This document shows positions 22,130 to 33,202 of a stretch of DNA of 64,000 nt, piece by piece. The position numbers and the translations under genes are program-made. Source of the stretch: Salisapilia sapeloensis. Lineage: Eukaryota; Oomycota; Peronosporomycetes; Peronosporales; Salisapiliaceae. Under the pieces are notes generated by a model. It did not search any database. It was not told where the DNA came from and saw only the letters and a list, made by a program, of their open reading frames with translations. The stretch lies in the NCBI GenBank assembly GCA_023334545.1, contig JAADVB010000031.1, forward strand, positions 1 to 64,000, written 5' to 3'. Each line of letters begins with the position of its first letter. Position 1 is the first letter of the stretch.

Positions 22130-23733
22130 CTCCGACTGCAGAGGTGGGTGCGACGCGTGCGACCAACTCCAGCTTTGAAGACACTTCGATGCGCTGCTTT
22201 CAATTCTTCAGCAAGCAATAGACCGACGCAAGCCACTGTGACGGACACGCTGCCAGAGGTGCCTGTGAAGTGCCTCGAGCTGGTGCAGCGCAGAGAGCCA
22301 TCGGCCGACGCCAGGAGCTCCGTTGGGACCTTTATCAACATGTTCCGAGACATGTCGCCATACATCACCTTCCATCGAGGCAGCACCATGGTCATCCACA
22401 TTCCTGGCGAGCTCTTCGACTCGGACCTCTTCGGTGCCACCATGCAGGACCTGACCCTGCTTCAGACTTTCGGCATCCGATTGGTCCTCGTGGCCGGGTG
22501 TAGGCCACAGCTCAATCGGCAACTGGAGCTACGAGGGCTATCGCAGCGCTTTGATGGCGGCCTCCGGATCACTGGACCCGAAGAACTCAAGGCAGCCATG
22601 GATGCCGCAGGGACGGTGCGATTCCAAATCGAGAGCTGCCTCGGCCGTGGACTGATCAATTCGCCCAGCCGCCAGCGACCCGTCAGCGTCTCGTCTGGAA
22701 ACTTCATCACTGCCCAGCCGATCGGTGTTCGGTCCGGTGTCGACTTCAAGAACACGGGCGAGATGCGTCGAGTGAACGTCGAAAAGGTGCAGGACGCGCT
22801 TGACAATCAGGACATCGTCCTGATATCTAACATCGGCTACAGTGCCAGCGGAGAAGTCTTCAATTGCATGTCCGAGAGCGTTGCAAGCAAAGCGGCGAGT
22901 CAGCTGCAAGCAGACAAGCTCATCTTCCTCCACAACGGAGAAGAGATGATCGACAATCGGTCTGGTCAGGTGGTGCAGGCGCTAACTATTCAGCAGGCGC
23001 AAGAGTACGCTGAGATAGCTCGGAACGATCCCAAGATCGACTCCAACTTCCTTACCTACCTCAAGCAGTCGCTCAAGGCCTGTGTGAACGGAGTGACGAG
23101 AGCACACCTCGTCAGCAGCCATGTGGACGGAGCGCTCTTGCAGGAGCTCTTCACTCGAGACGGCGAAGGGCTCATGGTCTCTAAGAATATCTACGAAGGC
23201 ATCCGCATGGCCACGAGAAGCGACATCCCGAGCATCATGCGACTCATCCAGCCGCTCCTGGACAAGGACGTACTAGTGTCTCGCTCCCAGGAACAGATCG
23301 AGTCGGATGTCCATACGTTTGCTGTCGTCGAGAGAGACGGAGCTCTCATCGCTTGTGCTGCACTACAGCCGTACGAGAACAAGCATGCTGAAATGGCTTG
23401 TGTAGCTGTCGACCCTGCCTACCGAAGTCTAGGAAAGGTACGTGTATGAATTTTGAAAGAACCGGCCAAGAGCTCATATTAGTGTAGGGTAATGCGCTGC
23501 TGGGATTTATACTGCGAAAGGCTCGAGCGGTTGGAGTGACAAAGGTCTTTGTCATGACGACGAGGACGTCTCACTGGTTCCTCGAGCGCGGCTTTCAAGA
23601 GGCGACGGTGGACGACCTTCCTGTGTCGAAGCAGAACAAGATCGACCGCAAACGCCAGTCCAAGGTGTATATTATGGACATTAGCTCCAAACGCCTTCTA
23701 GACGAAAAAGAGTTGCTGCTCAATATGGTTTAA
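22127..23733 (+). CDS. NAGS: Mitochondrial N-acetylglutamate synthase (kinase fold + GNAT)
   Basis: First committed enzyme of arginine synthesis: acetyl-CoA + glutamate to N-acetylglutamate. Two exons (22127-23437 and 23488-23733) encode 518 residues. The start MLRLQRWVRRVRP is arginine-rich without acidic residues, as in mitochondrial presequences. Residues about 70-310 form the amino-acid-kinase fold (HIPGELFDSDLF, then RLVLVAGCRPQLN, with ISNIGYSASGEVFN later). Residues about 355-510 form the acetyltransferase (MRLIQPLLDKDVLVSRS, EMACVAVDPAYRSLGKGNAL, HWFLERGFQEATVDDLP). The Q/R-x-x-G-x-G/A acetyl-CoA loop is modified to RSLGKGNA across the intron. The layout matches bacterial ArgA-type and eukaryotic NAGS. 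Regulation may be shared with EndoU through the palindromic gap. Confidence 0.9.
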
Positions 23734-24589
23734 TGTAGCTAGACATAGACGTACATTGGACTTTCATCTGTTGGTCAACTTTCTCTGTAGCTGCTTACGG
23801 CAGATTACCAAGCAAACAAACTTAATCTGACGATACATGTTTTCCAATCTTGAAATACTTTAAAGTCACAGCCAGCTGTAGGCCAGCAATTAGAACGCAG
23901 GAAACATCGTGTTAGCCTACTTGGACGAAAGTAGACTAGGAAATATATTGTTAATGCTTTTGGACTTAGGACGTAGTGGTGACAACAAGCATCGCGAGTA
24001 TTCATGATGAACTCAGAGCAACCTTACCAGCAATACGAGTCCTTTAAGTAGTCGTTACAAAATTTAAAACATGGCAGATTCTTGCCAAAGCAATAGACTC
24101 TTAGGGCCATCAAACTAATGATCTAGCTAAGCAAATACACGATGCCCAAGAAATCACAACCAAATTACAGAACGAGAAAGCAAACACAAGCAGTGTAGAA
24201 ACCCATCAGTATGTAAACTGTAACAATGACTAAAATACATTAAGGATCAGCGCATTGCGTGCATATAGTATTGTTCGTTCATTAGAATAGACTCATGTCT
24301 ATAATATTTTGGTACATTTCGACTGTAGTCGTGTTTGACACTCCCACATCACAAATTCGACTGAGATAGATTCTGTCCCAAATAAAGCAACTATCTAGCG
24401 TGTCTTTTTTGCAAATAACAAAAGCACCCTTAGGCGCAAATAACTGTATATATCTCAACTTGAATACGTTCTAAGCCGCATTGATCCGTCTTGTAAAAAT
24501 GTAGCTAAACAAAATTTGAATTGGCACGCATATTGCTTGGCTTCTAACAACATACACTCGAAGACAACTATGGTAACCGTCTCAGTTGC
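23734..24589. other. Non-coding transition region left of AT-rich core
   Basis: No frame longer than about 70 codons with coding character and no recognisable RNA gene. Base composition drifts from near 45% GC just after the NAGS stop to about 38% by 24.5 kb. Nothing else is visible here. Confidence 0.7.
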
Positions 24590-27480
24590 TAATATAGTAA
24601 CAATCGCAAATTTATTATCAACACATCAATTGCAGCAGATTTATGTTTGTAAAGACAGCTAAATAATCACATAATCTCTAAATTATCAATAAAATAAATG
24701 CCAGGTTACAAAATATTTCAACTAAAATACAAGACTATATATGCAGTAAGTAGCAACAAGGTAAAACCGTTTAATAAACAAATGCTGTATCTAGTAAATG
24801 TCGTTTTACAACAGATATTCGTTATTTACAAACTTTTTTATTAATTAATTTGAGTTATAAAATACAAAACGATAGTTAGTGCTAAAATGAGGTTAATTGA
24901 CGTAAATGTTTTGTGTACTTCTTTTAGTTTAATATTATACCAAAAGAAATTTTTCTTTGCAATAATATAAAACTAAGAACATAAAAAGCTTATCGTTTGC
25001 AGTATATACAAAAGTAAATATGTCAGCTTAGTTATTTTGAAAACGTACATGACAACATACAATGCTTGCTAACTCATATATTAAAAGGTCGTATATGTTA
25101 AATATATTCTAACAATTAAATTAATGACTTTATATGTTGTTAGCTTTTGTACTAAAAATTATTTTTACTCAGCTAGTTGTATTACCTAAATTTAAAACAA
25201 ATACACTGTAAAACAGTTTTAAGCAAAAGATTAACAAAATAATCACAACCAAAATCTTTACATTGCCTTGAAAAACTGTGAATGATGCATCAATACTAAA
25301 TCAATGTATGTTGTCATTCAATTCAAACATAAAAAAGACCTTTTAAGTAAAAAAGATACGAAGCGTTCACGTAGTAACAAATTGCCGAAGACCAAGCAAA
25401 CCTTAACATCAGTTTTACCTAAACATATAGAAGGCCAGTTTTAACATTGCTTACAAGAATATATACAAAAAGTGTGGAATTCCAGCAATGCTAATCAACC
25501 TTACAATTCTAAAATGCGGCAACATTATTCTACTTATATAAAAATAAAAGTTAGAATTTATAACAAATCAATCCGTAAATTTTAATGCTTTAAACAACCA
25601 GCAAATCGTAGTATACAAAGCATTATAAAACTTTTGCTAGTTTGTGCAATCGTCTTAAAGTTTTACAAACTACTTTAAAATAAAAATAGAGAAAATATAA
25701 TTAAATTTGTACATTACATAATAAGCATTGTTAAAAAAGAAAGTAAATAGATTTAACAATAACTGTATTATAGACAATAACATCTTCAATGTTTTCAAAC
25801 AAGCTGTATTCTTAATCAATAAACTTTTTGCAGACCTTGATACAACAATTGATAGGCACTGTTTAAGCTTTAAAGTTGTTTTGTCGTTTTGTGTAAGCAA
25901 AAATAATTACAAAATTTTATTTTTTATTCTAAATAAATGCAAACGGTTTTGTTAACATGTTAATATTATTAGTGTTAAAAGTAATGCATATATTTAATAT
26001 CAGGAGCTTTTATTTTTGTAGACATAGTCTTGTTATAAATTAGTTGCTATTTTTGTTGTATAAGTTTTGCTTTAAAGCATGATCAAAAATGTATAAACCT
26101 TTAACGTAAATGAATCATTAATGCTTAATGCACAAATCTATTCGGTTTAATCGTATTAAGCTCTATAAATGACCTGCTTGCAAGCTGTCATTTTAAATTG
26201 GTGATAAAATTTTAGTTACAGACATATGCCCAATCAATAACGATATTTTGAATTACAGTATGTTTTTGTTAAAATGTATCGTAGTTTAGTTTATTATTAG
26301 AAGATGTTTGCAAATTTTGTCTAATAGCTTTATATGGTTAATTACAATGTTTCGTTTTTTGTCAAAGTTTACCTGTGCATTTAGCTTTTGTAAGTTTAAT
26401 TAAAAAGTAGGTAAAACAATATTTAACGTTGTAAAAAACATACATATTTTTAGTTTTTATAAATGCACTTCTAAATTTTTGTATTATATCAGCTCGTTAT
26501 TTTATTTAAACCAGATATAAAAAAGATTTAATATACAAAGCTAAATTTTTTGTATTCTTGTGAAAACTTTACAGAACAATATACTAGTACCTTGTTAACA
26601 ACGTTAGTTTTTTTTGTGTGATTTGTTTAAGAAAACATTGTACTGTAGAAAAAAAACTTTTTAAATAATAGTGAGTTTCTAATACTTCTTAAATGTTTTA
26701 CTTTATGTTGATAAAACATAATGATTAGACTAAAACAGATCAAATAATATATTAGTTTTAAACTATCTATGATGTATTTATGTTAGCTTATTTTTAAGAT
26801 TAAGGAATCTTTACTTGCTTTTAAAATTACAAATATTATTTAATTGTACAATATCTATCGTTACAATTTATTATTTCATTTGTTTAGAGTGTTGCTGTTA
26901 AGCGTAAAAATACAGATTTAGTTTATTGACGTATTGTATGGTTGTTTTGTATGTGTCAAATTGTATTCACTATATAAACTTTAGCAAATTGCTCGTAGCA
27001 TGTGCACAGTATGCGCTGTATGCTGAGTTTGTGTAATGAATTTTATATTGTATGTGTTGAAAAAGAAAAATAGAAAAGCTATATTATATTCTTGTATACA
27101 TACCATAAATATTAATATAAGTTTGCAGCTAAAAATATTTGAGTTCGCTAATTTCAATTTTTATCAACATATTAGATTTTTGCTATAAAATTTTTTTATG
27201 AGAATAGAGTTTTACTTAATGTTTTTTATCTATAAACAGATTTAGTTGTTGACAAAATAAACAATTGATTTAAGCATTTGTTTTTAGAGCCAATTATAAG
27301 CGTTGATCTCGCTGCCATTTTCAACAGCCTTTAGAAAAGAATATAATACACTTTTACAAAGATATGTTAGCAATTTAGATACGATAGTCTTGTGACAGAA
27401 ATCTAGGACGTACAGCATGTATTATGTTTTTATATTTTTGTCAAATAGTGGTTATTTGTGTAGCGTTTGGTGTCATATTA
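24590..27480. other. Extremely AT-rich, non-coding core (possible centromere or decayed DNA)
   Basis: About 2.9 kb whose base composition is unlike the rest of the window. Hand counts of four 60-base lines gave 12, 14, 16 and 11 G+C (about 18-27%), against near 50% in the genic regions. Runs of A and T are frequent, stop codons are dense in all frames, and no frame exceeds about 76 codons. I see no mitochondrial gene, rRNA or tRNA, which argues against a recent organelle insertion, and no regular satellite period by eye. Both edges are fairly sharp. It lies in a 6.3-kb gene desert with a retroelement relic to its right. Confidence 0.75.
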
Positions 27481-28142
27481 CATCATTTAATAAGATGTAC
27501 TGGGTGGTGAAGTATGGCTGAGCTGTTAGCGCGAACTTTTATACAATCAGTGTAGGGATCAGAAGCCGGTCTGTACGTGACTCCATGTCAAAGTCAGTAC
27601 TACTGCAACACCAGCATCACAGAGCTAGATATGTCTTGCCATTGAACGAATTTTGCGATTTTATATTGCCTTCTCAAGCCAGCATTCTAGAAATTAGAGA
27701 CGGATGACAAGCGTCCTCTTGTTACATCTTGCTTCGCGAGCACAGCCTGATCTGATCAATGACGTAGAGTTCATATAGTCCACTTTTTTATGTTGGTAAA
27801 ATTGATCGTTATGCAGTTGTCGTACAAATGAAAGACATGAATGAATAATTTTGTTGTAGAACTTGCTGCTCAAGTCTGGATCATTAAGCCTGTATGAGTC
27901 AGGTATTACCGCTATACTCTAATTCATGACACTATCAAGATACTGTCATCTCCTGTAAAGTGCCTCTCGAGATGTACTCCTACTACTTGCAAGTCTACAT
28001 CATGTAGCTGCAATGCTTTTACGTCCATGCAGTCTGGGCTCAGCATGCACGATCTTCAGAGTCGACCGTTTTAAACAAGGTTTGCTGCATAGCTGCTTTA
28101 CCTAGGTGCCTAGATCTAGTGAATGTTGATATTAGGTGGGAA

Positions 28143-28163
28143 CTATCTGCAGAAAGCAGATAG
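28143..28163. repeat. Perfect 8-bp inverted repeat (hairpin)
   Basis: CTATCTGC, loop AGAAA, GCAGATAG. No gene context that would make it a terminator or operator; it sits just downstream of the RNase H relic on that element's strand. Confidence 0.5.
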
Positions 28164-28237
28164 CCCCGGCGCACAGGAGAGAGAGCGTATTTGGGGGTAG
28201 ACATAAATGAGTCAGGTATGGTCAATGGTCCATACCT

Positions 28238-28660
28238 CTACCAATGTCTGATGTCATCCGGAAGTATGTTCTGGACTGCCTCAAGTTCCGGCCGTAGCTC
28301 TGTATAAGCCATTTTGTCGTAAGCACGCAGGTGGTATGTCCAGGAGAGCACCAATACGTGTGCCGCAAGCGATCTGTATTTGTGAAACGATTGTTTCAGA
28401 CGTGAAGCCTTTGGGTCCACTCCGCGCTGAAGTTGCCATAGGATGACGGCATTGTCTCCTACGGCATGAAGGCGACTTAAATGTAGAGATTTTGCCCCTT
28501 GAAGTCCAGTCAGCAAGCTCCAGTATTCAGCTTTGTTATTCGTCGTCCGACGATTTGCGAGAAAGGTACTACCTATCAAAGGAACTCCCCGCTCCAGAGT
28601 CAACGTTTCGCGAGCTCGACCATTCTGTACCAAGTACAGTCTAATGCTTTAAGCTTGGCA
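28238..28660 (-). mobile_element. Decayed retroelement RNase H fragment (oomycete type)
   Basis: A minus-strand frame of 131 codons shows the RNase H layout frequent in oomycete retroelements: RTTNNKAEYWSLLTGLQGAK (the conserved TTNN-AEY helix), then RLHAVGDNAVILWQLQRG (the GDS-like third strand with catalytic D), PKASRL, and a terminal SWTYHLRAYDKMAYTEL segment where RNase H domains usually read H-R..N..AD. Upstream on the same strand (about 28660-28600) the sequence LDCTWYRMVELAKR is in a different frame, indicating at least one frameshift. No reverse transcriptase, integrase or terminal repeats are visible nearby. It is a relic, not an active copy. Confidence 0.65.
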
Positions 28661-30077
28661 CTGTATCTTCTAGGATGCTGTTGTAGTCGTTTTAACCAAC
28701 AATTATACTTTAGCGTAATTATCATTATCATCCAGCCGTAATTGGCATAGTAGAATATATTAAAAGTTATATATATGTGATGGAGAGCCGCAGCATTAGT
28801 GTATGGCAGTAAAGATGTTAACATTCTAACGGCGATCTGCGGAAGTAGACATCGCAGCACTCTTTCTAGTCCATGAGAACACATATCAATGCTTCATTTG
28901 ACCTTAAAAGTACAAAGCAAACAACATGACCAATTCACTCAGTTCTGTAGGTAGCCACTGTTCCTTAAATTCACCGCAGGAAGCAAAATCGAAGTTATGA
29001 CGTTGAGGTTTTCTGCTAGCAGACGCAGTCTTGTGTTATACGGAAGTTTTCTGCTTGCTCGCATGTCGCAAAATCTAGCGAATGGCAGCCTAGTGCGTGG
29101 TCGCGTTTAGTTTAGTTTATTAGAGAATCAATTCGCGGTACTGCTAATGTGTCCATTGCGCAGTAGTTGTCGTGCTTGTATAGGGCTTATTGAAGCTTAC
29201 AAGTTTTTCTCGTACACCAAGGATCGGTGTCGGTGACAAGGAGAATAAATTTCAACACTGCTCAGCGACGTAGCTTACAAAGTTGTCGATAAACGGCTGC
29301 TACGACATGTTCAGATCTATCTCTTCTATCTTTAGACTCAACACTTTCACTTACCTGCTACATGACCTGCACGATTAAATCTGCTACAGGAACTCTGGAC
29401 TATTCTGCTAGAACAACGGCAGCCACCTTAGAGTGCAATCTACACCAAGTACCTTTCGCCTGTTGTGACGTATGATGCGCCTATGAAGGTGCTGGATAAT
29501 AGAGATTGCTACTTAGTCTCAAGACGTAACGCAGTTTGACATCTCTATTTCACTACTCCATCTTATGTAGACTTGCATGAACCATCAAGATCTACCCGAT
29601 AACAGATAATATATGTGTGCTTCGCTGCTGTAAATCACTGCCTAACAAAGTAAATTCGTAGTAGCTGTGAACGGAGAGTTGCTTTCTGCATCTCTACGTT
29701 TGCTTCAATAGTGCACTTGTTTGATGCGTCCCTAATGGCTAAACCAATCCACCACATACCAATTCAACTGAATCTAATTACATAATCAGACGAGTACTTG
29801 TAAAGGCACCCGAGAAGCTCATGCGGAAAAACGAGATAAAAGGTAGTAAAATGGCCATTTATTCAGAAAGACTCGATGTACGCTGCCTAGTAGTCGTATG
29901 TACGTCACATCATCCCTTCCGAACTTCGACAAGGTCATCTATTCTTTCAATAGGAAGAGGAAACTTCGGTACGAACTCTGAAAAAGTTTACTTTTGATTC
30001 TAGAACTTTGGCTAGTGATTGGGTGAAAATGGTCGGATGGTAGTATAAAGAATTGACACTTAACTAGGAAGCAAACG

Positions 30078-30637
30078 ATGGCGAGTACTTATCGAGGCGT
30101 TGCGCGTGCACTGGCGCGAGTGGTGCAGACAAAGGCACCCAAGCGGACGCTCGTTCAGCTGCAATCTCAAGCTTTTGCTCCGACGTTCCAGAAGCCGATT
30201 ACATGGCGTAGTTTGAGTACGTCACCTCCGACAGTCGGCAGTGGCGATGCATCGGACCCGACAAAAGGCTTCGAGGACGTCCCAGGGACGAAACTCGCGG
30301 GTGACAAGTTCACCATGGTCTACACGTGCAACGGTAGTCTCCTTTCGTGTCTACTCCCTTGTAGTGCGTGCTGACGTTGGCGATAGTGTGCGAGACGAGG
30401 GCAGCCAAGACGATCAGTAAGAACGCGTATGACAACGGGGTGGTGCTAGTGCGATGTCCTGGCTGTGAGAACCTACACCTGGTCGCCGACCGCCTCGGCT
30501 GGTTCGATGACGACTCGACGGACGTGGAGAGCATTTTGAGCGACAAGGGCGAGCAGGTGCGCGTCGTGACAGGGGACAACGTGCTGGAGCTGACGGACAA
30601 GGACCTACTAGGCGACAAAGCTCCGAAAGACGAATAG
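30078..30637 (+). CDS. DNLZ: Mitochondrial Hsp70 escort protein, DNL zinc finger (ZIM17/DNLZ)
   Basis: Keeps mitochondrial Hsp70 soluble during protein import. Two exons (30078-30333 and 30387-30637) encode 168 residues. The N-terminus is rich in R, S, T and A (MASTYRGVARALARV...) as in matrix-targeting presequences. The zinc domain follows: MVYTCNVCETRAAKTISK, then VLVRCPGCENLHLVADRLGWF. The two CxxC pairs (TCNVC, RCPGC) and the downstream H-L-x-AD-L-GWF (D-N-L variant region) define the DNL family. The intron splits the first CxxC knuckle, between N and V. C-terminal tail is acidic. Confidence 0.92.
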
Positions 30638-30690
30638 AAACAGTCTCTAGTAGATATGATGTGGCAAGTAGGTTTTTATTCTTGAGCAGA

Positions 30691-32296
30691 CTACACATTG
30701 TCTCCTTCCTTGAGGTACTTGAGCCAAGGCCGTCGTCCGCCGCCTCGGAAGAGCACTTGCTCGTGCGTATTCACCTGGACGGACGGGTTCGCAGACGCCA
30801 GCTTGGACGCCTTGTTCCTGCGCGTGGAGTCCATGCCGTTGGTCTCAATGTGCTCCTTGCGCTTCTTGCTCTGGTTCTGGTGCCGCCGCATGTGCTCTCT
30901 CCAGCCGTCCTCTTTGCCGTAGACTCTGGAGCACACGGCGCATCGGAACCACTTGCGGCCGTCCTTCTCCTCCACGATCGGCGCCACCTCGTCCGGGACG
31001 TCCATGGGCTGGAGCTCCTCTTGCTTGGCGTTGGCATCCGTCTTGGACGTGTCTTTGCCAGGGCAGTTGTGGAACTGGAGGCCTCGTCGGGCGTTGAACT
31101 TCATGTTGCAGGTGGGGCACGTGAACACCGGGAGGGGCTTGTCGTCCGTCCGTCGAGTCATGCCGCCCATGTACTTATTGGTGGCGCCTCCAGACGTCTG
31201 CGCAGCGTACATCTCTTTGCCTGTCTCGAGGTAGGCTGCGATGACGCACCCAGCCACGACGGCGTGGAACTGATGGACATGCTCTCTCAGGTCTCTGAAC
31301 TCGGCGAACATCTTCTTGGCTCTCGTCCCGACGATCTCGTGCAGGTCCAAGTTGCTGATGGTGTGGTCGATCAGTCGACAGGCTTTTTGTTTCATCTTGA
31401 ATGGCGTTAGTCGACTCGTATCACTAGAGTACGAGACAGCCTACCTGGTCCTTGTACCCGATTCGAGTCCTTCGCTCGTCCTTGCCCATCTGACTCAGGT
31501 TCATCTCGACGAACTCTGCCGCTCGTCGCAGGTTCCCGGACATGTCTCCATCCTAGGCTAGTCTTAGTCCTACCACCCTATGTCTAGACATGAAAGAGGT
31601 ACTTGGGAGATGAGTGTCCGGAGGTTGTGGCCGCTCGAGAAGAGCTTGTTAGGTGCAGGGCCGTGGTGGGACTTGTCTTCTTCGCCCTCGAACTTGCGGA
31701 AGGCGCTGCCTTCGTGGACGATGTGGTCCTGCACGACCGTTCCGCAGCCGTTGCCGTCGGGTCCGTTGCAGATCGTGTCTCCTCGCGCGTAGTCCGTGAT
31801 GAAATAGTTCTGCTCCGTGTTCCCACACGTCTCGCAGCGGAAGCGAGGAGCTATATGTTGTACACAGGACGACAAGACAAAGCTATTGAGTACTTGATGC
31901 GCACGTGTGTATTCGATATACAAGAGAGCACACACCCGTCTTTTGCTCCACGTCTCGCTCCGAGAACTCGTCTGCGTCCGACTTGCCTGCCTGACGCATC
32001 TTTTTGATTAAGACCATGACGTCCCCCACCTTCATCTCCGGCACGAGGAGGTTGACGATCTGGTCCTCCATGGGCAACGCAGGCGTATTGTCCGGCACAT
32101 GCTTCTTGGCTGGGGCTTTGGTCGGCACAGGCGCCTTCTTCACAGGCTCTTCTTGCGGCGCTGGCGACGGAGGTTTGCTGCTCGTGGCCTAGTGTAGAGG
32201 TCATGGAAATTATGGCAATGTCTAGAATAGAGCAAGTGGACAGCGTACCTGGTTGAGGGCCGCGAAGAAGTCGGCGGCGTTTTCGTCCAAGTCCAT
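30691..32296 (-). CDS. TFIIB-like factor with one cyclin fold and two C2H2 zinc fingers
   Basis: Five exons (32296-32249, 32188-31936, 31850-31603, 31552-31445, 31395-30691) join in phase to 453 residues. A proline/lysine-rich N-terminal 95 residues precede a TFIIB-type zinc ribbon (FRCETCGNTE...GDTICNG...CGTVVQDHIVHEGS) and a B-reader/linker-like FRKFEGEEDKSHHGPAPNKL. One cyclin-like repeat follows (KACRLIDHTISNLDLHEIV ... FHAVVAGCVIAAYLETG). Where a second cyclin repeat would be expected there are instead zinc fingers, FTCPTCNMKFNARRGLQFHNC and FRCAVCSRVYGKEDGWREHMRR, then a basic tail. Ribbon plus cyclin suggest promoter recruitment of RNA polymerase; whether it is the general TFIIB of this organism or a paralogue cannot be told here. 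Confidence 0.78.
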
Positions 32297-32579
32297 TCTC
32301 GGTACAAACAAAAGTGATTCAGAGGAGCCAAGAGAGACGTATTTCAGCCAATCACAACTGTAAACAGGGATTTTCACCCTATCAAATGAGCTGACGGGAC
32401 GAGTGCAAGATGTCGAGAGGACGAGTACTCTTTCTCGGTGTGCTATGGCGACGGACAAGAGTTTATGAGGTACAAGAGTGGATGGAGTAGACTGGTGGAT
32501 TGTATTGTCGTTTTCTACTGAATGAAGGAGGGATGCTGAGCGATCGACTGGACTGATTCTTTGGTCTGGATGGAGGTTG

Positions 32580-33024
32580 CTACTGCTGCTCTTCGTCTCG
32601 CTTTGGCGGAGGACCACAGGGCTGGAGCATCTTTTCCAGCATCGAGTACTGCATGCGCCCGATGGCTTCGTTCTCGGCCACGGCAAAGTAGCTCAGCATG
32701 TCGTAGTGGCCCAAGTGCGACGCCAGGGTGTCACGTTGCTGGTTCACTGCCCATTCACTAAGCGTACATGATACATGAGTGGATTGAAGACCGTAAAGAA
32801 GAAAGAAAGAGCCTACAATTTCGTAATGTCCGCATGACCGGTGCCGACGTATTTGGCCTGGAGATGCTCCCACTGGCGGTTGATGTTGTAGCGATCGGCA
32901 GCCTACAGCTAGCTCATCAGTACGTCTGCTTGGTAACGTGCCTATGCAGGTGTATTATTGAGCCGTAGAGCTTGCATACAAGCAAGGCATGGCTAGACAA
33001 GTGCCCCTAACGAATACTCACCAT
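32580..33024 (-). CDS. SF3B5: Splicing factor 3B subunit 5 (SF3b10)
   Basis: Smallest subunit of the SF3b complex of U2 snRNP. Coding sequence begins with an exon that contributes only the ATG (33024-33022), directly followed by a GTGAGT donor; exons 32902-32817 and 32757-32580 complete 88 residues. The sequence AADRYNINRQWEHLQAKYVG, GHADITKFEWAVNQQRDTL and GHYDMLSYFAVAENEAIGR, with the closing EKMLQPCGPPPKR, follows the family along its whole length. The assignment is firm. The one-codon first exon means an annotation pipeline could easily miss the true start. Confidence 0.94.
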
Positions 33025-33202
33025 TTGGACTTTGGCAGTCCTGGTCAAGTCGTCCCACAGAAATATAAATAATTGATCTAAGCAGCTCTATGCTGCATCC
33101 TAAATTAGTTACCTCGTTACATTGAAGTTACATGGAAGCGTGGAAGACAAAGGGATACAAGTTTACTACGGTGCTTCCTTCGCAGAGGAAGCACGGGAGA
33201 CG

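Larger units (their letters stand above)
27481..30077. other. Gene-poor region right of AT-rich core, with retroelement relics
   Basis: Composition returns to about 42-46% GC, but no intact gene is visible. A degenerate RNase H-like frame lies at 28238-28633 on the minus strand (listed separately). A perfect 8-bp stem, CTATCTGC-AGAAA-GCAGATAG, is at 28143-28163. From 28.9 to 30.0 kb I see only short frames with stops in every frame, consistent with decayed mobile DNA or non-coding sequence. Confidence 0.6.

Noticed and set aside
24590-27480. AT-rich core as a nuclear copy of mitochondrial DNA
   Set aside because: No recognisable mitochondrial protein, rRNA or tRNA and only short frames; a similarity search would settle it.
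24590-27480. A simple A-to-T strand skew switch at the middle of the AT-rich core
   Set aside because: Hand counts of several lines show both A-rich and T-rich stretches on each side, so the switch is not consistent.
30661-31410. Long plus-strand frame opposite the TFIIB-like gene
   Set aside because: It is the antisense of the zinc-finger exon, has a valine/leucine-rich composition and no independent support.
32817-32902. Apparent one-base frameshift in SF3B5 exon 2
   Set aside because: An initial misreading of one T at 32880-32881; the correct sequence keeps the 86-nt exon in phase.
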